Assembly: GCA_045226015.1 (NCBI GenBank)
Contig: JBGVBY010000001.1
Span: 88,456 to 152,455, forward strand
Source of the DNA: UBA2450 sp045226015
GTDB lineage: Bacteria > Bacillota_I > Bacilli_A > RFN20 > CAG-826
Length of the DNA stretch: 64,000 nt
Reading direction: 5' to 3'
Shown: piece after piece, positions 51,867 through 61,800 of the stretch
Position numbering within the stretch: the first letter of the stretch is position 1
Layout: every line of letters begins with the position of its first letter
The notes under the pieces: model-generated
What the model was told of the DNA's origin: nothing
What the model saw: only the letters and a program-made list of their open reading frames with translations
Databases searched by the model: none
Program-made: the position numbers and the translations under genes

Positions 51867-53297
51867 ATGGAAGATAACAAGAACATTTTAAGACAGTGGG
51901 TATTATCCGCTATCAATAACAAGAGTGGCAAACAACTCAAAGAAATCTTTGAGACCATCCCTAATATTGATATTGCGGAAGCCATCATCGATGTAGAAGA
52001 TCCAAAACAACTTCTATATATCTTTAGAGTGGTCGGAAGTGAATACTCCGCAGAGTTCTTTGCTGAATTAACGCCTGAACAACAAGAAATTGTTATCAAC
52101 GCCTTCTCTGACAAAGAACTTATTGATCTTATTAGTGATTCTTACGCTGACGATATCGTTGATACCATCGAAGAAATGCCGGCTAACATAGTTAACCGTG
52201 TTTTAAAGGCGTGTCCAAAAGATTTAAGAAAAGACGTTAACCGTTTACTTAATTATCAAGAAAACACCGCTGGTAGCGTCATGACTACTGAGTACATCGA
52301 AATGAAAGAATCAGTAACAGTCAAAGAAGCTATCGACATCATTAGAGAAAAAGGTAAAGACGCAGAGACTGTTTATACAGTCTTTGTAAGAGATAACAGC
52401 AGAACTCTTGTTGGCACTGTTGAATTATCAGATCTTATCTTTGCTAAAGACGATGAAAAACTTGAAGAAATCATGGATAGAGACTTTGTCTCTTGTAATG
52501 TTAATGATGACCAAGAAGACGTCGCTAAAAAGTTTAAACGTTATGACTTAAACGCAATGGCGGTTGTTAATAGTGAAAACAAAATCGTTGGTATTATTAC
52601 TATCGACGACGTTGTCGATATTATGGAACAAGAAGTCAGTGAAGATATCGCTCACATGGCGGCTATTACTGACATGGAGGATCCATATTTAAAGACTCCA
52701 ACTTTAAAATTGGTGCTTAAATGTGTCCCTTGGATTATTGCCTTAATGATTCTTCAAGTATTCTCCACGATTGTTTTGTCTTCATTTGAAAGTGTTATTG
52801 GCCAATTCGCAATCTTAGCGGTCTTTACTCCTCTTATCATGGACGCTGGAGGAAACTCAGGTGGACAAACCACCACTATGATTGTTCGTTCACTATCACT
52901 AGATGAATTCTCTAGAAAAGACTACGGTAAAGTAATTTGGAAAGAATTAAGAGTAGCCTCTATTATCGCTTCTGTTGTTGCGATATTCTCATTTGGATGG
53001 CTTATGTTTGAAATGTCTGTCGGTATTGTTAATACCGATTCATTAGTCGCTCTTGGTAGAGATAACATCTACGCGGATATGGCGTTAGTGGCGCTTCTCG
53101 TTTCTTCCACCTTATTCGTTACCATGATTATTTCCCGTTTAGTGGGTTGTTCATTACCATTTGTAGCAAAGCTACTTAAACTTGATCCTGCAGTTATGTG
53201 TGGACCAATTACCACTACCGTTGTTGATATTGTCTCTTTATTAACTTATTTCCTTCTTTGGACACAAGTTATTGGAAAAGCACTTAGCATTCTATAG
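51867..53297 (+). CDS. mgtE: Magnesium transporter MgtE
   Basis: 476 residues, near the usual 450. Order: helical N-domain (about 15-130, with EEMPANIVNRVLKACPKDLRKDVNRLL), two CBS domains (about 135-255, TAGSVMTTEYIEM and AMAVVNSENKIVGIITIDDVVDIMEQE), then five membrane helices with the pore motifs FTPLIMDAGGNSGGQTTTMIVRSL and DPAVMCGPITTTVVDIVSL. It imports Mg2+, gated by Mg2+ binding to the N/CBS parts. A TATAAT box ends 9 bases before the ATG, so the leader is about 2 bases. Confidence 0.95.
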   Translation: MEDNKNILRQWVLSAINNKSGKQLKEIFETIPNIDIAEAIIDVEDPKQLLYIFRVVGSEYSAEFFAELTPEQQEIVINAFSDKELIDLISDSYADDIVDTIEEMPANIVNRVLKACPKDLRKDVNRLLNYQENTAGSVMTTEYIEMKESVTVKEAIDIIREKGKDAETVYTVFVRDNSRTLVGTVELSDLIFAKDDEKLEEIMDRDFVSCNVNDDQEDVAKKFKRYDLNAMAVVNSENKIVGIITIDDVVDIMEQEVSEDIAHMAAITDMEDPYLKTPTLKLVLKCVPWIIALMILQVFSTIVLSSFESVIGQFAILAVFTPLIMDAGGNSGGQTTTMIVRSLSLDEFSRKDYGKVIWKELRVASIIASVVAIFSFGWLMFEMSVGIVNTDSLVALGRDNIYADMALVALLVSSTLFVTMIISRLVGCSLPFVAKLLKLDPAVMCGPITTTVVDIVSLLTYFLLWTQVIGKALSIL

Positions 53298-53305
53298 AAA
53301 CAAAA

Positions 53306-53332
53306 AAGATGCTCGCGAGAACATCTTTTTTT
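53306..53332. terminator. Bidirectional terminator after mgtE
   Basis: AAGATG / CATCTT enclosing a CTCGCGAG core, with T runs in both directions. Confidence 0.85.
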
Positions 53333-53360
53333 GTGATTAACATGTAGGGAGTTAAATGTT

Positions 53361-54512
53361 TTATTCGTAAAGCTTGTAATTAGCGAGCTCTTCCCATTTT
53401 GGTCTAGCTTCTAATACTTTATCTAACGCACGGTTATATAACACTACTTCTGTGTGCTTAAGTGAAGAAGGTACTGCTTTATAGGCTTTTGCGACTTTAC
53501 TACATGCGAGTACACATTCACTTAGTGAACCATCTAATATACCCGCTAGAAGGATATAAGCGCGAATTACTGGAAGAGCAGCTTCGTTTGCTAATTCTCT
53601 TCTTAATGAGAACTCAACTTCTTCGTCATAATAACGTAATAATTCTTGTTTATCTTTTGTAAACACATAAGCGTATATGTATTGAGCTTTAGAGTTTAAT
53701 ACATCACGTCTAGATAATTCGTCTTCGTGAAGTTTGATTTCCTTTAATAAATTAAAGGCTTCATCATATTCTTCTTTTTCTAAATAGACATAAACTTTGT
53801 TTAACGCAATCTCGGCAACAAATCTAGCAGGTTTATCTTCTTTTTCTTTTTTGGCTAAAACTATTTCTTCGGTTTCTCCCCCGTAGGAAGCAAGAAGATA
53901 ATCATTAAACGCTTCCTTATTAGTGGCTTTAGTTAAACGATATCCATCAGTTAAACTATCTAACTTAATTGGAACGATGTTATAAATAACAACTAATAAA
54001 GCAATAATTCCTGAAGTTAGGAAACCATAAGCAACATCAGAACGATATCCTGGGAAATTCTTATAAGAATAGAACATGTATAAACAAATTGCGATAAACG
54101 CAGTGTTAAACACTGTTCCATATAAAAGATATGGATATGGATTTGATGGTTTATCACCTTCGGTTTTAGGGATGATCTTGGTTTCGCCAGTTAAGCCATC
54201 ATATCCAGCAAACTTAAATTTCCATTTGTTGTTATCTTTGTAAAGAGTGAGATGGAATAAACAGAATGATACAACTTTATATCCACCTGTTTTAGCCCCT
54301 AATAAGTGACCTAATTCTTGGAATAATCCAGTAGCAAACACTCCCGCAAACACAGTAGCGATAATATATAAAGCGTAAAAGAGCACTGGAACCGATGTTC
54401 CTTTAAAATAAGAATATTGAAAATGACCTTGTAAAACAGTGAAGCCGTAAAGAACAGCAACACCTAGAACAAGGAGATAGAACAATAAACCAAATACGTT
54501 TTCTTTTTTCAT
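53361..54512 (-). CDS. M50-like membrane protein with His-to-Gln change, TPR-like tail
   Basis: 383 residues. Membrane helices at about 8-28, 43-65, 130-150 and 165-185. The second helix ends FQELGHLLGAKTGGYKV: this is the HExxH zinc motif of site-2/M50 proteases with Gln at the first His (Q65-E66-x-x-H69). A second block NIVPIKLDSLTDGYRL matches the NPxxxLDG-type motif (Asp kept). The cytoplasmic tail (from about 220) has helix pairs like TPR repeats. It is probably a degenerate or altered peptidase. A TATAAT box ends 9 bases before the ATG. Confidence 0.7.
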   Translation of the reverse strand: MKKENVFGLLFYLLVLGVAVLYGFTVLQGHFQYSYFKGTSVPVLFYALYIIATVFAGVFATGLFQELGHLLGAKTGGYKVVSFCLFHLTLYKDNNKWKFKFAGYDGLTGETKIIPKTEGDKPSNPYPYLLYGTVFNTAFIAICLYMFYSYKNFPGYRSDVAYGFLTSGIIALLVVIYNIVPIKLDSLTDGYRLTKATNKEAFNDYLLASYGGETEEIVLAKKEKEDKPARFVAEIALNKVYVYLEKEEYDEAFNLLKEIKLHEDELSRRDVLNSKAQYIYAYVFTKDKQELLRYYDEEVEFSLRRELANEAALPVIRAYILLAGILDGSLSECVLACSKVAKAYKAVPSSLKHTEVVLYNRALDKVLEARPKWEELANYKLYE

Positions 54513-54529
54513 TGTTTCTCAATTATACC

Positions 54530-55081
54530 TTAATTAGATGAATCTTTTATGGCTTTATTTACATTCTTTTCAAAATTCTTTGAATCAATAAAGTTGAAAG
54601 ACGCTAATAAGCCTTCAAGAGTTTTGTGACGATAGTTACCTAAATAATAGACAGTAGAATTACCATACGCAAATGCGTAAAAACGAGAAATTGATTTCTT
54701 AGTGCCTAATGTCAATTTCTTATTCACATCAATTTTATTGATGAATCTTAATCCTGCGACATAGAAAGCATGGTAAATAAATTCGTAAAATAATTCTTTA
54801 CCGGCGCTTTGAATAGCAGCGTTCACGAATGCTTCGTTTTTTTGATAATAGTCGTATGTACATTTAAGTAATTGACGGTAGTCTTCTGCAAATTGTGCTC
54901 CTGGAATTTTCTCTTCGAGAAATACTTGTGTTAATAAGTCATAAATATCGTGGTAATGATAATAAAAAGTCTTTCTACTTACTCCACACTTTTTTGACAA
55001 CTCTAAAACACTGATGGTGTCAATTGGTTGACTAGCCATCATCTCTTTTAAAGCAGTAGCAAGAGCGTATTGTGTTTTCAT
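54530..55081 (-). CDS. TetR-family regulator
   Basis: 183 residues. N-terminal HTH: ALATALKEMMASQPIDTISVLELSKKCGVSRKTFYYHYHDIYDLL is a typical TetR domain (1-55). The C-terminal helical domain has a membrane-like Tyr/Phe-rich pocket of the TetR_C type. The start overlaps the PsuG stop by one base (TAATG), so it is expressed with PsuG and may regulate that operon. The ligand is unknown. Confidence 0.88.
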   Translation of the reverse strand: MKTQYALATALKEMMASQPIDTISVLELSKKCGVSRKTFYYHYHDIYDLLTQVFLEEKIPGAQFAEDYRQLLKCTYDYYQKNEAFVNAAIQSAGKELFYEFIYHAFYVAGLRFINKIDVNKKLTLGTKKSISRFYAFAYGNSTVYYLGNYRHKTLEGLLASFNFIDSKNFEKNVNKAIKDSSN

Positions 55082-55983
55082 TATTTAAGTTTGCAGTATT
55101 CCTTTGCAACTTCTGCTCCAACAGCAGCGTTATTTAATACAAGTTTGATGTTACTCTCTAAAGAGTCTCCTCCAGTGAGTTCAACAATGGTCTTAAGTAA
55201 GAATGGAGTACATTCTTTGCCTTTAACTCCTTGCTTATCCATTTCTTTAAGTGCAGTAGCAATCGCATTATCGATCACTTCTTTTTTCATTTCATATTGT
55301 TCTGGGATTGGATTAGTTAAAAGAATTCCACCCACTAAAGAGTTATCTCTTTTGGCCTTAATGATTTTGGCCATTTCAGAAGCAGAATCTACTTTATAGT
55401 CAACCTTAAGTCCTGAATGGGAATTATAGAACGCTGGAAGTTCTTCTGTTTTAAATCCTAAAACAGGAACACCCATGGTTTCTAAGTATTCAAGAGTAAG
55501 TGGTAAATCTAAAATTGCTTTAGCACCCGCACAAACAACAGTGACGTTTGTTTTAGCAAGTTCTTGTAAGTCAGCAGAAATATCAAATGTTTCTTGAGCC
55601 CCTCTATGAACTCCTCCAATACCTCCGGTAACGAAGACTTCAATACCTGCTTGGTTTGCTAAAATCATTGTGGTGGCAACTGTAGTCGCTCCCCATAATT
55701 TCTTCGCATAAACAACTGGAAGATCTCTACGAGATACTTTAAGAACGCCTTTTCTTTTACCAAACTCTTCTATTTCTTCTGGAGTCATTCCAATAATTGG
55801 TTCTCCATCAATGATTCCGATCGTAGCAGGAACTGCTCCGTGACTTCTAATCATTTCTTCTACCTTTAAAGCGGTTTCAACATTTTTTGGATAAGGCATT
55901 CCATGAGAAATAATTGTGCTCTCAAGAGCAACAACTGGTCTATTTTCTTTTAAGGCCTTACTAACTTCTGGATTAATTTTCAT
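55081..55983 (-). CDS. psuG: Pseudouridine-5'-phosphate glycosidase
   Basis: 300 residues. Family hallmarks: ALESTIISHGMPYP, ATIGIIDGEPIIG, RDLPVVYAKKLWGATTVATTM, VFVTGGIGGVHRGAQETFDISADL and GAKAILDLPLTLEYLETMGVPV. It cleaves pseudouridine 5'-phosphate to uracil and ribose 5-phosphate in pseudouridine breakdown. The kinase partner PsuK is not in the window. A GGAGAG site precedes the ATG. It is co-transcribed with TetR. Confidence 0.93.
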   Translation of the reverse strand: MKINPEVSKALKENRPVVALESTIISHGMPYPKNVETALKVEEMIRSHGAVPATIGIIDGEPIIGMTPEEIEEFGKRKGVLKVSRRDLPVVYAKKLWGATTVATTMILANQAGIEVFVTGGIGGVHRGAQETFDISADLQELAKTNVTVVCAGAKAILDLPLTLEYLETMGVPVLGFKTEELPAFYNSHSGLKVDYKVDSASEMAKIIKAKRDNSLVGGILLTNPIPEQYEMKKEVIDNAIATALKEMDKQGVKGKECTPFLLKTIVELTGGDSLESNIKLVLNNAAVGAEVAKEYCKLK

Positions 55984-56108
55984 TAATATATCTCTCCTAA
56001 TTTCGGTTCCATATTATTTTAATAATATTTCTCTTATATGTATATAGATAGATGAACTTTATCAATATTTCATCCTTTTTTAGTTTAAAAAAGTATAAGA
56101 TATTAGGT

Positions 56109-58745
56109 ATGAAACATCATAACTCACATAATGACGTTGATATATCAAGGGTCGATGCCTCTATTGAAAATGGTCTTTCACTAGACCAAGTAAACGAACG
56201 TATTGAAAAAGGTGCGATCAATGTCGCGAAAAGCCCCACTAATAAGAGTTATCTTAAAATCGTTTTAGGTAACACATTTACATTCATCAATATTTTGATG
56301 TTCTCTGTTGCCGCTTTACTTATTGTATTTGTTGGTCCAAGAGTCATCCTCAATCTGATGTTCTTAATCATCATCTTCTTTAACATCCTTATTGGAACAG
56401 TTGAAGAATGTAAATCTAAACATGCGGTTGAAAAGTTAAAACTTCTTGGTGATAGCAAAATCAAAGTTAGAAGAAATGGAGTGGATGAAGAAATATATCC
56501 ACGCGATATCGTTCTTGATGATGTTGTGATTCTTAATCCAGGAGATGAAATCCCTGTTGATGGAAATATATTAGGTGACGACGTTATTGAAGTTAATGAA
56601 TCATTACTTACCGGAGAAAGTGTTCCTGTTAAAAAGCATAAAGGAGACACATTATACGCAGGTTCTTTCGTGGTTTCCGGTATTAACTATGTAAAAGCGG
56701 ATAAGATTGGTAACGATACTTATATCCGTTCTATTGAAAGCAAAGCTAAACTCACAAAACAACCAAAGAGTAAACTCCTTTTATCAATAAATAAGATTGT
56801 TAAAACTTTAGCGAGTATCGCTATCCCACTCGCGGTTGTGGTCTTCATAAATGAATTCTTACATTATGTGGTTATCCCTACTATTAAAGTTGATGGACAA
56901 GACTATGTCTTACCAATGTCTGCAGCGTGGGGAGAAAGATCCATTCTCTCTGAATCATTCCTTTTTGGAATGACCACTATTTCATATATGATTCCAGCGG
57001 GTATGACGTTACTTGCAAGTATCGCTATGACTACTGGAGTTATCAAATTATCTAAGAGCAAAGTTCTTACTCAGAACATCTATGCGGTTGAATTACTCTC
57101 AAGAATCAACACATTGTGTTTAGATAAAACTGGTACTTTAACTGATGGAACGATGTCAGTGGAATCATATGAAACATTCAAAAATGATGAAAACGTAGAA
57201 GATCTTATATCTTCATACCTATCAGCCTTTAAGAGTGAAAACCAAACCTCTAAAGCTATGGTAGCGGAATTCGGAAAAATAAACGTTTATAAAATCGAAA
57301 ACACTATTCAATTTAATAGTTCCCGTAAATATTCTGCAGTTAAATTCAAAGACTTAGGCTGGTATGTTTTGGGAGCTCCTGAATATTTAACTGGAGATCA
57401 AGAAATCCTTTCTAAAGTAAATGAATATGCGAAAAACGGCTTACGTGTTGTCTTACTCGCTAAAGTTAACGGTGAGTTCACTGATGAAAACGTTTTACCA
57501 GGTAAACGTGAAAACGTTGCCATGTTTGTTATTAGAGACACAATTAGACCTGAAGTTTATGACACGATGAGATGGTTTAGTGAAAACGATGTTGATATCA
57601 AAGTTATCTCTGGAGATAACGTAGGTACTGTTAGTTATATTGCTAAACAAAGTGGTATTGAAAACTGGGATAAGGTTGTCGACTTCTCTAAACTAACTGA
57701 TAAAGACAATTTAGAAGAAATCGTTATGAATAACTCCATCTTTGGTAGAGTTAATCCTGATCAAAAAGCAGATATCATCGCTATTCTTAAAAAGAATAAG
57801 AGAGTAGTTGGAGTTACTGGAGATGGATTAAATGACCTTCTTGCCTTTAAACAAGCTGACTGTAGTATTGCTTTAGCAAATGGAGCGGCCGCTACTAAAA
57901 ATGTTGCTAACTTAATTCTTTTAGATAGCAACTTTGCACATATGAAAGACGCTGTCTTTGAAGGACGTAGAGTGGTTAACAACATTCAAAGATCATCCAC
58001 TTTATTCGTCATGAAAGACTTCTTATGGTTATTAATCACATTAATGCCAATCTTTATGGGAATTACCCATATTATTGAACCTACGGTTATGACTATCGTT
58101 AATGTCTTTATTACTGGTATAGCATCAACCTTCTTAGCGTTAGAGCCAGATCGAACTAGAGTCAAAGGTGACTTCTATAAGAATGTTGTTAAGCGTGCCC
58201 TTTCTAGTGCGTTCTATATGTTTGTTCCAGTGCTTATTATCATGATTATCTTTATCTCTATGAGTATTAATGCGACTGGTTCATTCCATGTCCATGAAAT
58301 GGAAACCACATTTATTAATGGAGAAGTAGCAGAAATTGGCTGGTTATCCATTATCGCGATTTGTATTACTTTATCAGGCTTTGTTATTTTCTTAGATGGA
58401 TGTCGTCCATTCACTAGATTTAGAAGAATTCTATTCTTCTCAGTGTTATTTATCGTAATAAGTATCTTATATCTCGCTCCTGACTTCTACATCATCAGTG
58501 GCACGAAGATTTCTGAAGCGATTAACGTTAAAGAAAAAGGTATGTTAGAAATCGTTAGATACATCCTTAATCACTTCGGCAGTAATTCAAGATTTGAATT
58601 ATATCAAAAGATTAGTTGGGAAAAATGGACATTCTTAGGATGTTATGTCGCAGCTATGTATCCAATGTATATCATTAACAAGAAATACACATCTAAACTT
58701 ATTGATAAACTGTTATTCTCACCTAGAGATTTCTCAGATGAATAA
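56109..58745 (+). CDS. P-type cation-transporting ATPase
   Basis: 878 residues from ATG 56109; an in-frame ATG at 56052 would add 19 residues. The N-domain entry SHNDVDISRVDASIENGLSLDQVNERIEKG and motifs ESLLTGESVPVKK (TGES near 167), LCLDKTGTLTDG (phosphorylated Asp about 339) and GVTGDGLNDLLAFKQADCSIAL (about 570) mark a P-type ATPase. The ion cannot be read; the weak CPx-like motif is absent (IPAGM in helix 4 instead), so a CtpE or P2/P3-like cation pump is likely. A TATAAG box ends 9 bases before the ATG. Confidence 0.9.
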   Translation: MKHHNSHNDVDISRVDASIENGLSLDQVNERIEKGAINVAKSPTNKSYLKIVLGNTFTFINILMFSVAALLIVFVGPRVILNLMFLIIIFFNILIGTVEECKSKHAVEKLKLLGDSKIKVRRNGVDEEIYPRDIVLDDVVILNPGDEIPVDGNILGDDVIEVNESLLTGESVPVKKHKGDTLYAGSFVVSGINYVKADKIGNDTYIRSIESKAKLTKQPKSKLLLSINKIVKTLASIAIPLAVVVFINEFLHYVVIPTIKVDGQDYVLPMSAAWGERSILSESFLFGMTTISYMIPAGMTLLASIAMTTGVIKLSKSKVLTQNIYAVELLSRINTLCLDKTGTLTDGTMSVESYETFKNDENVEDLISSYLSAFKSENQTSKAMVAEFGKINVYKIENTIQFNSSRKYSAVKFKDLGWYVLGAPEYLTGDQEILSKVNEYAKNGLRVVLLAKVNGEFTDENVLPGKRENVAMFVIRDTIRPEVYDTMRWFSENDVDIKVISGDNVGTVSYIAKQSGIENWDKVVDFSKLTDKDNLEEIVMNNSIFGRVNPDQKADIIAILKKNKRVVGVTGDGLNDLLAFKQADCSIALANGAAATKNVANLILLDSNFAHMKDAVFEGRRVVNNIQRSSTLFVMKDFLWLLITLMPIFMGITHIIEPTVMTIVNVFITGIASTFLALEPDRTRVKGDFYKNVVKRALSSAFYMFVPVLIIMIIFISMSINATGSFHVHEMETTFINGEVAEIGWLSIIAICITLSGFVIFLDGCRPFTRFRRILFFSVLFIVISILYLAPDFYIISGTKISEAINVKEKGMLEIVRYILNHFGSNSRFELYQKISWEKWTFLGCYVAAMYPMYIINKKYTSKLIDKLLFSPRDFSDE

Positions 58746-58757
58746 ATAAGTATATAA

Positions 58758-58802
58758 AAAGATGCTCGTTTCTCATATATGGGGTTGGAGCATCTTTTTT
58801 TT
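58758..58802. terminator. Bidirectional terminator after the P-type ATPase gene
   Basis: AAAGATGCTC / GAGCATCTTT with a 20-base loop; T runs on both strands. It ends the ATPase (plus) and the LRR surface gene (minus). Confidence 0.85.
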
Positions 58803-58807
58803 ATCGT

Positions 58808-61800
58808 TTAAATCTCACCGTCTGTGCAAATAACTCTCACGCTTGACGCAGATACTTTTCTGCCTAGATTAAGATTGTTCCAATCATCAACTGTACCTTC
58901 ATAGTGGATTACTAAATCGCTCGTAATATTAGCAAAACAAGTGGATCCGAAGGTTTGACAGCCAGAGTTGATATAAACTTCTTCGAGTGAAGATTCCGCG
59001 AATGCATTATAACCAACTTCTACTATAGTAGATGAGAATCTGACTGTCTTTAATGATTGGTGTCCACTAAGGAAGTTATCCATTATTTTGGTTACACCTT
59101 CACCAAAAATAACGTTTTCGATTGTAACGCTGTTAGAGACAAAAGAACGTAAACCATAAGTGTATGAGCACGTATTACAGTTCCAATATAAATTGGTTAC
59201 TGAAGTTAAAGAAGCAACATCAGAAGTAAAATTAGTAACTCCGTCGGCAACAATCATGTTTGTGATAGCACAATTTTTAAATATAGCTTCTTGGCTAGAG
59301 TTAGTGTAATGTGAAACGCTAAAACTAGACGCATTGAAATATACGTTTTCAATTGAAGAATCTAATAAGAATCCATGGTAGCCATCAAAAACCATATATG
59401 ATAAGGATTCAGGGATAACAACACTTTCTAAATTAAGCCCACTTCCGAGCGATCCCACAACAGTGTGAATATTTCCTAAATCAATTCGCTTCAAATTTTC
59501 ACATTGAGTAAATGGAGATTCATTTAAATACAATGCATAACAATCTGGGTGAAACGTTACTGACTCGAGATTATCGCTTGCTGGCCCAATGCAAACAAGA
59601 TATGGATTTTCTTCGCTTCCAATGTATTTACAGCCATTATAGATATTGCCTTCTATTTCATCACATCCATAAAAAGCATAGCGACCATAACTTGTTGTGT
59701 TGTGGCCTAGAGTAATTGTTTTTAAACTAGTGCAATGGTAGAACGCATATTCACTAATAGTCTTAACACTATCTGGTATTGTTATTTCTTCTAATGAGGT
59801 GCAATCATAGAAAAGGTTACTTTCAATTCTTTTTAAATTATTAGACAGCCTAACTGTTTTAAGATTTGAACAATATTTAAAAGCACTTTCACCAATTGTT
59901 GAGACGCTATCAGATATATAGATACTTTCAATGCTGCTTCTAGAAAAAGCATAAGAGCCGATAGATGTAACGCATTCTGGTATAGTAAGACTTGTAATGT
60001 TTTTAAAATAATACAAGAAGTAGCTTGGGATAAATGTAACGTTGTCGCCAATTGTCACAGTATCAATAGCAGGTGAGCCAGTCTCATCAAACACATCCTT
60101 AAATGTTGAAAGAGCAGGCACGTCATAATAGAGTGATTTTAATGATTTGCAGTTTCCGAAAGCGTTCTTTTTAACAGTTTCAATAGAGCCAGATAAAGAT
60201 ATAGATTTTAATCCAGAACTGTAGAACGCTTTTGTTTCAATAGTGGTTGTGTTACATAGTGATATGCTTTCTAACGATGTACATAATTCAAAAGCGCTTT
60301 CACCAATTGTATATTCAGTAGATGGCAATACAACATTCTTTAATGAAGAACATTTATAAAACGCTTTTTTAGGAATTGATGTTACATTACTCGCAAATAC
60401 TACATCTGTTAAATCACCGTAGCTACCTAGGCTGCCGCTTAAGGAGGTTGCGTTCCAATATATTTGTTTAATTGTTACAGGTAAGAAAGATTCTTCGACA
60501 TTTTTCAAAGTTGCAGGTAAAACAATACTCTCAATCGAAGTGCCTCTAAACGCATAAGTTTCAATAGCTGTTACAGAAGCCGGGATTTCAAAATTAACAA
60601 GATTCGAACAATTATAGAATGCGCTCGTACCTATAGTGGTAACAGTATCTCTTATTGAATAAGAAGACAGATTTAAATAAGTGGAGACTATTTCTGTATA
60701 ATCAGAATTATAAATAATACCCCCTTCTAAATGATATGAAGATGAGGTGTCTTTTAATTTTTCACAGCCAAAGAACGCTTGAGAGCCAATGGAAGTGACG
60801 CATTCAAGAGAAATGTTTTCAAGGTTGACGCAGTTGTAAAAAGCAGATGAATAAATTCGTTCTATTTTATCCGACATAATAACAGTTTCTAATAGCCTAC
60901 ATTCGCTAAACGCGCTGCTAGATATATAAGAAATTGTTGTATTAGAAAAATCAACACTTCCTATAAGAGAGTTTCTGAAAACTGAATCTCCAATTGAATA
61001 GATTGAAGATGGGAATTTAAAAGATGGTAAAGCTGAATTTCCAAACGCATAATTACCTATCTTTGTAATGCCGTCATTTATATTTAATTCGGTTATTATA
61101 GTATCCTTAAATGCGTATCTACCGATAGATGTAATTGTATCTGGAATATTAATAACTTCAACTCCTGAGCAAGATTCAAAAGCACTGTCGATAACAGATG
61201 TACAATCTTTTGTTAATGTTATTTTCTTAAGTGATGAAGGAATACTTGAAGCGCTGGTTCCAAACAATGTATAGATAACACATGAGAAAGGTAATGTAAG
61301 TTCTCTTAAAGATTTGCATGATCCAAAAGCACCATTTGCAATACTTGTAACTCCTTTAGGAACACTAATAACTTCCATCGAGGTGTCTTTTACACCAGTA
61401 ATAATTGTGCCCCTAGAGTAAAATAGTTCATTTAATATGTAAGCTAAGTTATAAGAAAATGTGACTACAATCGTAACATCTTCCCCATCACAAGTATAAT
61501 CAAATGGTAAAACATAAGTAGAATCTTCATCGTTAATTGTTAAGCCTGATAACTCATACTTACTATAATCTACATCTGTATTAGTAATCGAAATAGTTCC
61601 AGAATTTAAAAGATAATAACTTTCAGTTTTAGATGTACCATCAGGAAACTCTTTAATAACAGTAACTTTTGAAAATTTAGGGATTTCAATTTCTAAAATA
61701 TCAGACGCTGTATAGTTTCTATTACTATCAAAAGAAGCAACTCCAAAAACCATTTTTCCTGACGCAAAGTGATTAGAATTGTATGGAATGGTATATTGAT

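Noticed and set aside
59700..61400. Regular short repeats that could look like a CRISPR or tandem array
   Set aside because: They are coding repeats (LRR_5 units of about 23 residues) in one open frame, with divergent DNA and no constant direct repeat plus unique spacer pattern.
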